64,000 nucleotides of DNA from Asterella californica. Lineage: Eukaryota; Streptophyta; Marchantiopsida; Marchantiales; Aytoniaceae. The notes under the pieces are model-generated. The model saw nothing but the letters and a program-made list of their open reading frames with translations. It was not told where the DNA came from and searched no databases. The position numbers were made by a program, and so were the translations under genes. Location of the stretch: assembly GCA_036924285.1 (NCBI GenBank), contig JAYKYS010000011.1, forward strand, positions 7,502,001 to 7,566,000. The letters run 5' to 3'. Shown here piece after piece: positions 45,823-58,625 of this stretch. Each line of letters starts with the position of its first letter. Position 1 is the stretch's first letter.

Positions 45823-46407
45823 TCAAAATAAACTAGAATCCGGATGTCGTGAGAGGAACCAAGCTACGGAAAGAGTACTTCCATCCAGTGCTCCGGAAGG
45901 TTTGTGGTGAAAATCGGCGAATTTTCGGTAGAGGAAAATGGTATAGCTTCTCTGAATACTTAAGAAATTTACGCTGGAAAAGCCGATTTGCTCCCCGGTA
46001 AATATCTCATACAATTGGTTCCAATACTGAGAAATCTCGAATACTACCTGAACCGGATTCTCCCGAGCTTGTGTGGACTGAGTCCTTGCGAGGCAGAGTG
46101 AGCCTCGTGCTGGCGCGTCTGTCTGACCAGATAGAGGAACTGTAGAAGAAACGACTACAGTAGTCCGAAATGCAATCTGTGGGCGTAGGTTGTTAGAATC
46201 ATGCCAAGTGGCAGGCAGGTAGGTTTGCTGGCGAAGCCGCTGATGAGCAGTGATTTGAAATGTAGATATGAAGTAAGAGATCGAAGAAAGGAGAGAAAAT
46301 ACAGCACAGCAGTCACCGCGTTTAGATGCAAATACTCATCAAGAGTCGGAAAATAGTAATTTGGTGACGAGTTCATCGTCAGGGCTTCCAGCACGTATTT
46401 CTTCTGA
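45823..46407 (-). CDS. Possible unidentified gene, two candidate exons
   Basis: On the minus strand, after a good acceptor (CTTTCTTCAG), about 46407-46311 encodes KKYVLEALTMNSSPNYYFPT followed by LDEYLHLNA and a GTGACT donor. A second acceptor (GCTCATCAG, about 46233) opens a frame of ~90 codons with RLRQQTYLPATWHDSNNLRP and ENPVQVVFEISQYWNQLYEI, ending at a GTAAAT donor or running on to a stop at 45823. The amino-acid composition looks like real protein rather than random translation. No start codon, family or function can be assigned. Confidence 0.35.
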
Positions 46408-47593
46408 AGAAAGCAGACTCAAATAGCCAGAGCGAGCAAAGGGAAGGAGAGCCGGATAAAGGACGCAAACAACGCAAGTAAACGTTAAAATATCAACTTA
46501 CTAAGGCGAGAATACTGTTAGTGGTGGAGATCAGTGTTAGGATTGTAGTATCAAATCAGGAGGGTTATACAAATTGATAAATCTGAGAGGTCGAGATATT
46601 AGAGAGGGAGATATAAAAAAACACTGGATATCCAGATTGCTGAAGATAAGATATCGCGACGAGGAGAAATGAAGTACGAGAGAGAGAGAACTCTTGATGT
46701 ATGTTAATACCTTACGGTCGATTTGGACACCTTTCAATCAACTATCCGAGAAAAGGCACTTATGACGCGAACCGATAAGTGCATCCTATACATGAATTGG
46801 GCCATTTAGCTCAAAACGGATTGACTGAAGTAGACTTGGAATATGAGAATTCAGTGGCCGCTGTATTATTTTCTATATACTGTTTGTTCTCTTATGTTGG
46901 AGAGGCAATGTAGATGCGTATTATTCCATTTGAGTTACAAAACGATAATATCTGAAACGATGATCAAAGTACTTGTGACAGGTAGATTCGTGCCAAGTTT
47001 ATCGTAGTTCTACACAAAAGTCGATGGAGAGCTTCCTGAGCAAATCTCGTCACAATGCTTGAATGATCCGATACTGAACCCCCCCAGTGGAGCCTTGCAT
47101 AACCTACCGCCGGATAACACTACTTGATATGTCTATGCCAAGGTCAGGGAAGTAATATATTTCCTAGTCGTCATTCCATGATAGTGAGCATTTAGTGTAA
47201 AGATGCAGGCAATGTTGTGAAGCAGGTACTTATAACGTTAAAACTGCGTGACAGCAACCGAGCCTTAGGATATTATGTTGTATGAGGTGACACTAATATA
47301 AAACACGGTTGAGCTCAATGTGGACCCATTAGCGCTGCTATACTGCCATGGCATTTCGAAATCGTTAACGTGGGTTGTCGAAGTCGTCAAGTTTTGGTAC
47401 GTGTAAAGTAATAGTTAACCACGGTCTGCACGTAAGATAAAGGCGTGCACATACAAAACTAACTGCATCGATCTCCGCAGCACTAATATAAACGAGCTCG
47501 TAGTGGAAGTCTCCGTCTGACCATGACTCGAGTACTGAACACCGGACGCGAGTTCTTAGTTCCATAGATTCTGTAGGTAGACCTTCACATGGT
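46408..47593. other. Intergenic, no gene recognised
   Basis: Lies between the possible minus-strand gene and the 3' end of ZW10. Would contain the ZW10 3' UTR and perhaps the 5' end of the unidentified gene. A CT/GA-rich tract around 46600-46690 is the only visible peculiarity. Confidence 0.4.
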
Positions 47594-50500
47594 TTAGATT
47601 CTTGGCGCTATTCTTTGCAAACACTCTTCTCGACGACTAGACTCAGAAAAAATTGCCTTGATGAACTTTTGCACCTGCAATGAAGGTGAACGGAGAAGAA
47701 ATAAGCAAAATGTAGACAAAAAGGAAATATGTGTGTCCTGCACCTCACAACCAGCCGACAAGACACAAGGCATATCTGCAATGCTGCTTACCTCAGCCGC
47801 AGAGAAGCCTCTTGACGTAAAGTCTCCACTCTCCCATGCCTGTGTTATGGACACCAGAGACATGTCCAACAGATCTGTGAATGTACAAAGTACAAGAGTC
47901 AGTGCTTGTCTCACACCATATATCACAAACTCATACCTCATAGGTGGGTAATCCAGGTCCACTACTTGTAAAAGATCCGCCCAGCAACTTCCAGTACCGC
48001 AAAATTTTACTGAAGGCATCAAAGATCATAAAGAGAACAGCTTCAAGATTCGCAGAGCAGAACCCCAAAGCACTAAAAAACTCTTAGATCTCACTACCAA
48101 AACACACTAGAACAGAAAAAACCGATACAAAAAGAATATCTTGAAAAAACCCATTCATCTTCGGCGCAAGAACGCTAAGACAAGTTTCTCACAACGCATG
48201 CACACGCAACGTCCCTCAGAAATCAAAATGCATACACGAACCATGAGATAGCTAGCCTACTTAGAAGCCCTCAAGTTTCGCTGCGCCGGACCTCAAGATC
48301 ACTCAAAAACTCTTTAGATGGCACTATCATAACACAAGCCCGCAGCTTCGACACTCAGAAATCAAAATGCACAACAAGAACCATGAGATAGCTACAGTAG
48401 CCTACTTAGAAGGCCTCCCAGCTTGAGCCACGATGGGACCAACGTATCCACTGACTCTTCGGGGTTTTCCTCCCGTACTTGGTCTCCACTCAACTCGTCA
48501 ACGGCTGGAGGAGCTAGAAGAGCTGGAAAGCTCTCCTGAACGAAACGCAGGAGTTGCTGAAGCTGCAAGATGAAAGATAGGATATGTCAACTGTTCCTCT
48601 CAGAAAACCTAATCTGATCCAACACATGCAAGCCGAAACGGCAACCCATCAGCGATTATTAAGATGACAGCAGAAGAACGTTACTGACGTCCTACTATAA
48701 GAAAGGAGCGTTCAGCCAGGGTTCTAGCGGATCCCGTTTTAAACACCCTGTAGCACAGACCGAAAATATTGTCTAGGTTGTTTCTATGCATCAACCTAAA
48801 AGCCCTAGGAAACTGGATACGCGTAACAACTAGAACTTCGATCGCGGAAAGAAAAATTTAAAGCGCGTCCCATGGATGAATATAAAGCGAGAAACAAGGT
48901 TAACGTTGACCCAAATAAACAAAAGGCGTAAGGTAACATGGATCACACCCAAGTGAACCGCATGCATAACCCCTTTTAACTTTAATTACATGATAAAGAT
49001 CGAACAAACCTGTACAGTCTCCTGAACGGTAATATCGTCAATGGCAAGTACTTCAAAGACTACCCGTGACACCACGCTGTCGATCAATCCACTCATCACC
49101 TCCTTATATAATAAGAAGGAAAGAACAGGCCTCCATAACGTAGCAAGATTATCACAGATAGCTAACACCTGTAAGGAGTTGAAAAGTAGGATATGAGGAC
49201 CTATAGGTCAAGAGGGATAACTCGTTACATATATTCCCAGTTATGCCAACAAATAAACCCTTCAATGTTAAGACGGATTTATAAGAGAACACCTAACTCT
49301 TTCAGTACTGAACCAGTATGCCGGCTACAGCAGGAATGGCCGCCTCGAATTTGGGTTACCAGCTCACTTGTGTGTAGCTAACTTTTCACATCTTACTAGC
49401 ACTTTTCAAGCTCCCTACAAGCTCCAGCAAAGACTACGAAGAAAACTTGCAGTTTCTAAGAAACCAGCAACTATAAACTTCAAACCTGATAACACACCAA
49501 AGAGCATCAACCAAGAATCGTGAACAAGATGAAGAGACCTTCCGCATAGATTGCAGAGTGATTTCATACTGCTGCTGGTCATCAGTTCGCTGAAATCCCC
49601 GGGCATGATCTAACGTCTGCGAAGGGCAGGGTTTACAGTAGCAATTAGCTGCAGTAATAAATGATTTCTTTCCATAAAAGCACCAGGCAGGATCCAGTAA
49701 ACATCATCTCAGATACACACTAACTTCCATCTATGGAAGTATCATGCATCTTGCAAGAATCATGTTATATGTCAGCAAGAAGGTAATTCACAACGAGGAA
49801 GCAATAAACTGACCGCAAAGATATCAACCACAAACACATGTCTTTTCCCTGAAAAGAACTCATAACTTGCACGGACACGATCTAACCAAGGCCCCATTAT
49901 CACCAACTCATCAAGATCGTTTAGGAAGGTGTTTTACAAAGTCTGAGGACACACCGTCATAAGTTCCTCATCTACGAAGCTAATTTGCCGATCAAGCAGT
50001 TCCTCTGCCAAACCCCGAAAGAGTGGTACCAGGTCCACGAACGTGAATACTTCTTTCAAACTTTGAGGCAAAGCATTCCCATACTGCAGGAACAAGTACA
50101 TTCTGCATGATTTACATATGGATATGAATAAATGACTGAATAAAACTACATTCACCGCCAAACGGGTAAGCAGAGATCCTAACATGACCTTCAGTTATTC
50201 ATTACGGCACGCAACAACTCTCGCAGCAAAAGCATACATACAACGCTACAGGGAACAGTTAACTTCTGAATGCTATCCACGCCGCTATGACAACCCGATA
50301 CAGTATCCATGACTGATTCATCTACGCAAAGCCCTATCCAAATCCACGTCGTAATATTCGGACTAATGCTTTTGAAGAGGAGAGGAGGATGTACACACCT
50401 GGTACAGAAATGTGAGGACCTCGTGTGCTATGTACAAGCAGTCATTGTGACATAAGGCAGCAACCTGACTTAAGCTGTTCAGTTTCGAGCCTAGCTGTAC

Positions 50501-53500
50501 AGCAGCGCACAAGGACGGTTACAAGCTGTAAAGCTAGGTAGACCCAACCCTACATGGTGGCAAAAAGGACTGGGTCCTCCAAGTGAAACACCCATGAGAC
50601 GTAGCTCCTCGAATGAATGAAAATTCGCACGAGGCTGACAGAGGAGCAAAGAGTGTAAAGTGAAAAGTAAGTTCTAATGCTATGTTCGCATCTGTGGAAA
50701 ATTTCCAGGTCTATACAAAGCAAATTCTCCCTTTCACTTTCTCTCTAGACATTTACCAGCACCAGATAGCCATACTAAGTGTTTCCAACCTTGACTGGAA
50801 TAATCGCTCGATAGAGTAGAATTACGTCCCGAGCTGCATGGTACAACTCCACAGCTGTCCTTGGTGTTGCCAGGCATGCATCCTGCAAAAGGAGGAAAAG
50901 TTCTATTGTGAACTACAAGAAACACAAAGAACCTAAGGTTAACAGACGACCAGAAAGCAAATCATGATTATGACAAGTATAAACTGTGCTTAGATATATG
51001 CCTGAAGGAAGGTAACCTCTTGCGTTGTTCTGTTTAGGTCTCGATAAGTTATATTATTCAAAAGTTCACAGAAAATCCATCTACCAGGAATGCTACCAAG
51101 AGAAATGTTATGATGTCAATGAACGTTAAGCCGTATGGATCCACACCTCAATCGCTTCGTGTACAACTGCCAACAGTTCCCTAGCCACGTAACTAACTGC
51201 GCATGAATTTTGCAGAAGAAATATTGACCGATCTTCAGATGCATCGCTACCCTCTCGAAGATGAGAACTAGATCTTCCCCACGAGCTTCCCTGAAGACAG
51301 TTAGGTTCACACGTCACCCTCACTTGACATCAAACTCCTGTTTCAAAATATGCTCCTCATATACACTCTATTCTTATAAAAGAAGAGGGTGACACCAGTC
51401 CCTCATCACTGATAAAGCCCTACATCTGATTTCAATTCGCCACTGATGCCCCTAAGGGATCATAATTAAGGCACAGAAAGGGCAACACTTACAACTGTTC
51501 CGTAGAAAATGTGATTTACTAGAGCATTTCTACGACATATCTGCGCACTAAAAACTGTCAAGCAATACAAACTCCGAACCATTCAATTGACGTGGCTAGC
51601 TCACTGGGAGCTTACTGATAAACTGTAGTCTGCCTGCATGAGCATGTCTCTCGCTTGAGCTAGAATCTGTTTCTTCTTTTTTGAGGCGAAGTGAACTTCG
51701 ACGTCCGAGGCGAAATTGCTCAGTTTGTCACCTCTAACCTGATCAAAGTTTGCAATAAGGCCCTCACTGGCTAAATCTATCTCAAATCTTTTCGTCACGT
51801 CAGCGATTTTATGAAACTCTTTCAGTTGAGAAATTTCATAGGGCACTGCCTGCATACGGCGCCGATACCAACAAAACCCCCGGTAAGAGAGAGAGAGAGA
51901 GAGATGTATTCAGTACACACTCGAGGCGACTATTAAGGCTAATCAGTCACCTGAAAATAGACTTTCAAGATAACTCATCTGATCATACACATCTACTGAG
52001 ATAACTTACAGTGTACCTTGGTTAAACATCCGGAGATGATTGACTCGGCAAGTCTCGGCCAAAACAAACGTCCGAAACGGGCCATCCATTCTGTGTGATC
52101 ACCAAACATATGTTTTCGGAGGAACCTGATGACTTGGACAACTTTTGGATAAAGAAGGAAAAGAAGCTCGTCGTCTTGGCCCTACAAAATTTTTCATTAG
52201 ATCGTTGAGACGAGAACCACACAACTACTCCAGAGAATCAGAACCAAAACAGCCGAGATCCAAGCAGATTGTTGTCAGAGGATCTCACATTGTTAACTTG
52301 AGGCCCTGATTTAAGCAGGGTAAGTGAGCTTCTAGTGTTCACGTTGGATTCTGAATGACCTGTTGCCGATACGACAACGGAAGGATTGCTCAAAATCGGA
52401 CTCATAATATGCTTGTGGATTGCATCTCCAAGTTTTGCAAGTCTGGTATCCAGAACTCCGATCACCTATCCGACCATAAGAGAAGCAGAAGGATACATAC
52501 AAAGGTCTCAAGCGTCAGAAACGTTGTACCCAATATATCGGTAACCGAATGGAACTCAAAGGAGACTACTATCCACCACCACAAACTAGCTTCTTTCTTG
52601 ATGCGGAACTTCCAAAAATGCGTGTTTACAAGCTAACGGGACAGTGAACTATGTTGGTTCGAGGACTGGTCTCAAAATTACATCCTGAATTCTCAATTCT
52701 TTAAATATAGATAACTGGGAAAGAAAGTAAATAACATACATCCATGGCGGTGAATACAGCCGAGAGCTCAACGGCAGCAGGCTCCGCACCAACTTCTAGA
52801 TTCCCACAAATGACAGGAGATATGACTGAGATCTCCGAGGTGCTTTCACTCAACACAATGACCCTTGCAAACATATCCTCCAGGATGCCAATGAGCTGCC
52901 AGATAGCCAAACAAACTACACAACAGTTAGAAGTTTGACTCAAGGGTATTCACCAAAAGTTGTGTAATTTAGTTTTCACAATAAAGTCTCAGGGGGTCGA
53001 TAAATTATCTTTCATAATTAGCTCATCCTGGTAAAGTAGGTTTAAGGGAACAGACAGAACTTGGACAGGTGCAGATTTGAAATAAGATATCAGCACACCT
53101 TTTCGAATCGTTCTGTCCATGCATCTTCTAGCAGCTTGAAGGCTTTAACATTTCCAATCTGGCCCTGGGCCTCTTGTTCGCAACTAGGCTCCACATGCAA
53201 CCTTCTCTGCAAAGTGCGCATATTTTCCGCAGCTTCTACCAGGTGAGCAGGGGTAAACTTTTTCTCCGTAGATAGAAGTTGTTGAAACACGCACGAAATT
53301 GCCTTCACTACAACTAAAGCTTCTTCACGCTCCTTTATTCTGTTCTGTACATTTCGAATTTTGCAGGCTAAGTTGCAGATTTCAATGTCAACAGGGACGT
53401 TTTCACTGCTTTCAGCTTCCGCACCCTTTAGATTTTTCTCAGTTTTCCCAGGACTCGACGAACAATACCCGTCACCGCTCCCAAAGAGCTCTAAAACTAC

Positions 53501-53752
53501 CTGTAGCTCATCAGACACACTCTCAACGTCTGCAGCTGTACTGTGCGCTTGTGAGATGATGCGCTTGAATTCCTTACTGTAAGTCGTCACAGTTTTATGG
53601 ACCTTTTCCTTGATTCTCTCTGAGCGCGTCCGGATATTGTCTAGAAGAGTAATGAGATCGGACGCTGACAGAAATGCAGACTCATCAATCGTTCCTGAAA
53701 TGGACACAGGAAGTAGCTCCTTAAGGGTGGAATTTACCACAGGTATGCCCAT
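47594..53752 (-). CDS. ZW10: ZW10 homologue (RZZ / Dsl1-type tethering complex)
   Basis: ZW10 works in ER-Golgi vesicle tethering (with NAG/RINT1-type partners) and at kinetochores. I trace 14 exons on the minus strand with GT-AG junctions and consistent phase: 53752-53099, 52895-52740, 52465-52289, 52181-52017, 51849-51616, 51290-51147, 50882-50790, 50494-50399, 50083-49955, 49616-49539, 49168-49010, 48562-48406, 47874-47792, 47674-47594; 801 codons, near the 740-780 usual for the family. The start is ATG 53752 (MGIPVVNSTLKELLPVSISG), matching the family N-terminus; 17 further upstream in-frame codons are probably 5' UTR. Diagnostic pieces: LSNFASDVEVHFASKKKKQI, KLNSLSQVAALCHNDCLYIA, the C-terminal VQKFIKAIFSESSRREECLQ. 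Exon 10 uses a weak GTCTCT donor. Divergent from RACK1, 1.57 kb apart. Confidence 0.93.
51882..51904. repeat. (GA)n microsatellite in a ZW10 intron
   Basis: About ten GA units in the intron between exons 4 and 5. Confidence 0.9.
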
Positions 53753-55320
53753 TATGAAATTTGGTTTCCAGTTCCCCACAAACTCCGGTCGGCAGCACAA
53801 CAAGTATAATTTCCGTGCTTATCTTGACATCAGGACCAAGTCCCCAAAATCCTTCTCACTGTGAAGTGGGCTCTCTCTAAGACACCGCACAATCGAAAGA
53901 TCCTCCAAATCCATCGTCTGACCTTGATACATCAGGAACCTTGAGCAACCTCACTCTCTGCAACTGGTCAACCGCTCAAGCGCCCTCCAAAACCCAGAAC
54001 CGATCTCGACCCATCCCCCGACCTCATTTCCTCAAGAGGTCCCACGCAACACTTGCACTTCAAAGAAATCTTATTCACTCTCGGTAAAATGTACAAGAGA
54101 CGTGATACCTCTGCATGAGGACGTCTATCCGACTTATCCTGGCCAGCTTATAGCAACCTGGAAGAAGACTACCGATCGAAAGAGCTGAATCTCTCTCGAA
54201 CTATGCGCCCCGCCCAGCAGGAACGTCCCGCTTACGCAAAAGAAAGGTCATGCATGCAGGTCAGGCAACGTGGCTGATCGAAATCTCTCTCTCTCTCCAG
54301 TCCATGAGGCAAAGAATTAACAGCTTCGATAAATTCACAATCTATCGACCACCTTCTCAGTGTTTGAATTACAAATCCACTCCATGCACTGTGGCCACCG
54401 TGCGCTCCTCGTCAGATTCCTCTCTTCAAAATCACACAATCTCTCTCGGTGCTTGCCCACCCTCCCATGTACGGTCACGGACCTCAACTTCATCGCTACT
54501 ACGTTGATCTCCTTTACTGTGTTGGACCTGTACAGTATTCCTCGTTCTTTCCTTTCTTTGCCAGAAGCCTTTCTCCAGCTGAGAAGGAAATGTGTCGCTG
54601 CTTCGTTCCCCGACACGTGGTTTGGGTTACGTCGACTTACTGGAATACCCGGTAGTAAACCGCCAGGAGGAAAACGAATATTCCCCTTTTTCCCTTTGTA
54701 CTTTAGGTCACGGGAAAGATTCTTGTTTTCTCCAAGAATCTTCGTAGCTTTTAACTACCGGTATATAGATCTCAGTACTTTGAATGACACAAATCACAAA
54801 GTATAAAGCTTGCAACTATGACAGAATGAGAACTCTGTGACCAAAAGCAATTTTACGTCAAACTGTTCCTTTTTCTGTGCTCCGTGATGTGATGTCGAGA
54901 AATGAGAGGTTGTAGGTGGCCCTGAGCTCTTACAGTTGAACTGGGGGTCTGCCGATTTTTAACAGAAGCATTTTGTTCTTCTGTAATTTTGTAAATATGA
55001 TTAAAGAACTAGTTTAAGCGGAACAGGGTGTTTGCGGCAGTCTGATAAGTTAAAAGACACTGACACGTCCGCCCTAAGCGGTAGGAGGAGAAGGAGAGGA
55101 GTGGAGAGGAGAGGAGATGAGAAACCCTAATGGGGACTATCGAGGTGACAGGGAATGGTCGGGGAGCAAGGGCGCCGATAGAAGCATAGCCACCACGCTC
55201 GTCAAGTTCTTTCTCTTTTGCGCCATCTCACTTCACTTGCCTCGCGCTACAGCGGAGCTCCCGAGCCAGGCAGGCTACAATTTGTTAAATTAGGGAGAGT
55301 GTTGAAGGAAGCTCGTAAGT
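53753..55320. promoter_or_regulatory. Divergent ZW10 / RACK1 intergenic region
   Basis: Holds both 5' regions. A CT-rich tract (54286-54300) and a purine-rich GGAGAGGAG tract (55084-55116) are visible. No other gene is recognised. An 8-codon upstream frame, ATG 55155 to TAG 55181, lies in the presumptive RACK1 5' UTR. Confidence 0.6.
55122..55130 (+). promoter_or_regulatory. Telo-box AAACCCTAA upstream of RACK1
   Basis: AAACCCTAA, ~190 bp before the RACK1 ATG and next to a GA-rich tract. In plants the telo-box is enriched near transcription starts of ribosomal-protein and translation genes; RACK1 is a 40S ribosomal component, so the context fits. Confidence 0.65.
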
Positions 55321-56767
55321 ATGGCGGAGACACTCGTTCTTCGTGGAACGTTGAAAGGTCACAGCAATTGGGTGACGGCAATCGCCTGTCCCCTCGATAA
55401 TCCGGATTTGATTCTTTCCGCATCGAGGGACAAGAGTATCATCGTCTGGACTCTCACTAGGGAGGAGAACAATTACGGTTTTGCTAGAAGGAGATTGACT
55501 GGACACGCTCACTTTGTTCAGGATGTTGTCATTTCGTCTGATGGTCAGTTTGCCCTATCTGGGTCATGGGACGGAACCCTGCGCCTGTGGGATTTGAACT
55601 CGGGAACCACCACGAGGAGGTTCGTCGGTCACACCAAGGACGTTTTGTCCGTGGCTTTCTCTGTTGATAACAGGCAGATCGTCTCAGGATCTCGTGATAA
55701 GACCATTAAGTTGTGGAACACTCTTGGAGAGTGCAAATACACCATCCAGGATTCTGACGCTCACAACGGGTGGGTGAGTTGCGTTCGATTCTCCCCAGTG
55801 ACGGCCAACCCCTTGATTGTTTCTGGTGGTTGGGACAAGGTTGTTAAAGTGTGGAACCTGACCAACTGTAAGCTTAGAACAAGCCTCGTCGGACACACTG
55901 GTTATATCAACACTGTCACGGTCAGTCCCGATGGTTCGCTCTGCGCCAGCGGGGGCAAGGATGGTGTTGCAATGTTGTGGGATCTCGCTGAAGGGAAGAG
56001 GCTATACTCTCTGGACGCCGGTGACATTATCCACGCACTTTGCTTCAGCCCTAACAGGTAAACTTACCTTGATTCTCCGGTTTGAGCGTGCAATCTGACT
56101 GTTTGGAGTTGGACCTCAGAGAGACGTGATATTCTGGGTTGATCCGGATCAAAGTTGAACCACTTACATCGTTCATTTGCTTCTTGTGTATGGTGCCTGT
56201 CGGTATGAGCTTGATAGAATGTCGTTTCTGGAGAATTATCTCTTACCTTGTATACTAGTTGTTGCAAGTGATGTGTGAATTGTATGGTATCTGAGACCTC
56301 GTATGGCTGCAGGTACTGGTTGTGTGCCGCCACCCAACAATGCATTAAGATCTGGGACTTGGAAAGCAAGTCCATTGTCGATGAACTCCGCCCCGACTTT
56401 CAGTTCACCAGCAAGAAAGCACAGGTAATTCTCCTTTCTTCGTATTATCCTATACCTGCATCTTGCAGGTGGATGTGCAAACCATATCATTGTTTGGGTG
56501 TAACGGATTCTCATGCTGTCCGGTCGTCATACTAGATAGTTGCGACCTCAAGTTGTACCACCTTCACTGGCGAATGTAGCATGATTTAGAGTTGTTGAGG
56601 TTTGACCACTTTCTGGCTGCTTCGATTTTAACCTGCTTAACGCATTCCTGTTGACCAATGCGCAGGCCCCATACTGTATCAGTTTGAACTGGAGCGCAGA
56701 TGGCAGTACTTTGTACAGTGGCTTCACCGATGGTCACATTCGCGTCTGGGGAGTCGGCCGGGCCTAA
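55321..56767 (+). CDS. RACK1: RACK1, 40S ribosome-associated seven-WD40 scaffold protein
   Basis: A WD40 beta-propeller that sits on the 40S subunit head and scaffolds signalling proteins. Exons 55321-56057, 56313-56424, 56666-56767 with GT-AG junctions; 316 residues, the normal RACK1 length. Begins [20 protein letters not shown]. Typical stretches: [80 protein letters not shown], and a C-terminal [15 protein letters not shown]. All seven blades are present and there is no frame lesion, so the gene is probably functional. The ATG chosen is the only one giving the conserved N-terminus. Confidence 0.97.
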
Positions 56768-58625
56768 GGTGTTTCTTTTAGCGTTTAGCCTCGACACGTA
56801 TTCATCAATTGGGGCATGTTATTCAGCACTCGAGAGTCATGTGGCATCCCAATTGCTCACTCATGGGCCGCAATCCTTATGAGGAGTCCCCTGGGGAGGA
56901 TGACTCAGATTTGATGCTGTCCGTAGAATTTTTCTCTGAGAGTGCACAACGGAGTTCCGGCATATGAAACGAAGGAAGATTTCACTGAGTTTTTCAACAT
57001 GAGTCTTCTGTTTCGTGATAATGGAATGCGTCTGGTCTTGTATTCGCTAAGTTTCTCAAGGGCCTTGAAATATGTCCATGTGGATCCCGGTACTAGTTTG
57101 ACTCTCAGACACGAGGAAATAGCCAGTGCGATGGACCCAGGCCTTTGACGAGGTGGGACCTTGGAGGAAAAGTTGAGTAAAACCTTGCCATGACTTTTTG
57201 AGATGAACGCTGGATCAGCCTCGTTCTTTGTGCCTCAAAAGGATGGTGAAGTGCAGCTATACCATCCGTGGTATATACTCAATAAACCTGAGAATGTGTT
57301 CTAATGTGTAAGAAGATTCACGGTATGAGTCTACAGTCCTCATTTTGAGTTGAACATCTGGTCATTGACTCCTCCATCAGTAGTATCAAGGTACCAAGCT
57401 TCTACTTGGAAGGCTTGCGTTTGGAACGTGCCTCTGAGACACTTCATGTTCGGTAAGCTGCTCAAGATTCTTTATGATTACACGTCTGAACTGATATTCG
57501 CCAAGGTGGACTCATCAATCACTCACAGCTTCACGGCTGAAATCAGGGCTAACAGGCGACGTAATGATATCGAAAAAACGTACCTAATGTTAGAATTCTG
57601 AGAACATGACCTCGAGAGGTATGTATTACAATCAATCTTTTGAGCATGGAGGTCCATTTTGCAGTATATAACGGTAGAGGAGAGAGTGAACTTATATAGC
57701 GTATTCACTGTACATTACGGAATGCCGCGACGGAGTAAGTTGAAAAACGCGTGGAGTTGTTGCAATTACTAAAGCGCTGGCTGACAAAACCCGTCTGGAA
57801 GGGAATATGTATGAGGAGTGTATACTGGACTTGGGAAAGAGAATGGCGTCTCGAGACTAAGAAAGCTGTAAACAGAAAAAGGGTGTGCAGAAGGCGGGGT
57901 AGGCATATGAAATATCGTGTGAAAACGGAAATATTCGACATTGTGAAACTGCAGAATATTATGGAAGACGAGGAAGCACTAATCGTCTAATCGTCAAAAT
58001 TACTACCAAGCTTCCACGGGCAAAATTCTCTGCATGACCTTCGGGCGTGTCAATATACCCGTGTAATACGGAGTGTCAAAGTTAGAGCCCGTAGTGATCA
58101 CTCCATGATCGGAGTGCTTGAGGAAAATGGACATTTTGGGTGCGGGTGGATATGGGGTACCTTCAAAAGTGACCTGTGGGTTTTGTCTCCATTTTGTCTT
58201 GTCTCCATTTTGTCTGAGGAGTTAATGTTATGTTGTATGTATTTTCACAAGTTTATATGGCATGTATTTTCACAAGTTCAAAAATTAAAAAAAGATTACA
58301 GAGGTTTCTCAAAGAATGTATTAGACTAAGATTTTTTGCATAGGAATGTAATCAAAAGTTATGTGTGGAATTTTGTTCGCTGAGTTCGTTTACAAGAGTT
58401 TTGTGCGTAGATTAGTTCAGTTTAGTTAGAAAATAACATTGTCTTGGAGGAGATTATGTTTTCTTGTCTGTTGTGTAATGTATGAGTAACTACCATCGGG
58501 TCTCGTTTGAAGTTATGTGTTTGAAGTTTATGATTGCAGCTTTCGCATGAATTTTATCATTACTTAGGTGCACTTCTCGTTTGTCATGCTGCTTGTGTTC
58601 GAGATTGTGAAATTTAGAAAAAATT
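56768..58625. other. RACK1 3' region and intergenic DNA
   Basis: No further gene recognised. Short local tandems occur at about 58185-58216 (CTCCATTTTGTCT twice) and 58235-58280 (GTATTTTCACAAGTT twice). The left end of the Harbinger-type element may lie in the last few hundred bases but I cannot identify its terminal repeat. Confidence 0.5.

Noticed and set aside
53753..53803. Upstream 17 codons as the true ZW10 N-terminus
   Set aside because: The family N-terminus aligns from ATG 53752; upstream codons are unlike ZW10 and begin at a non-ATG codon.
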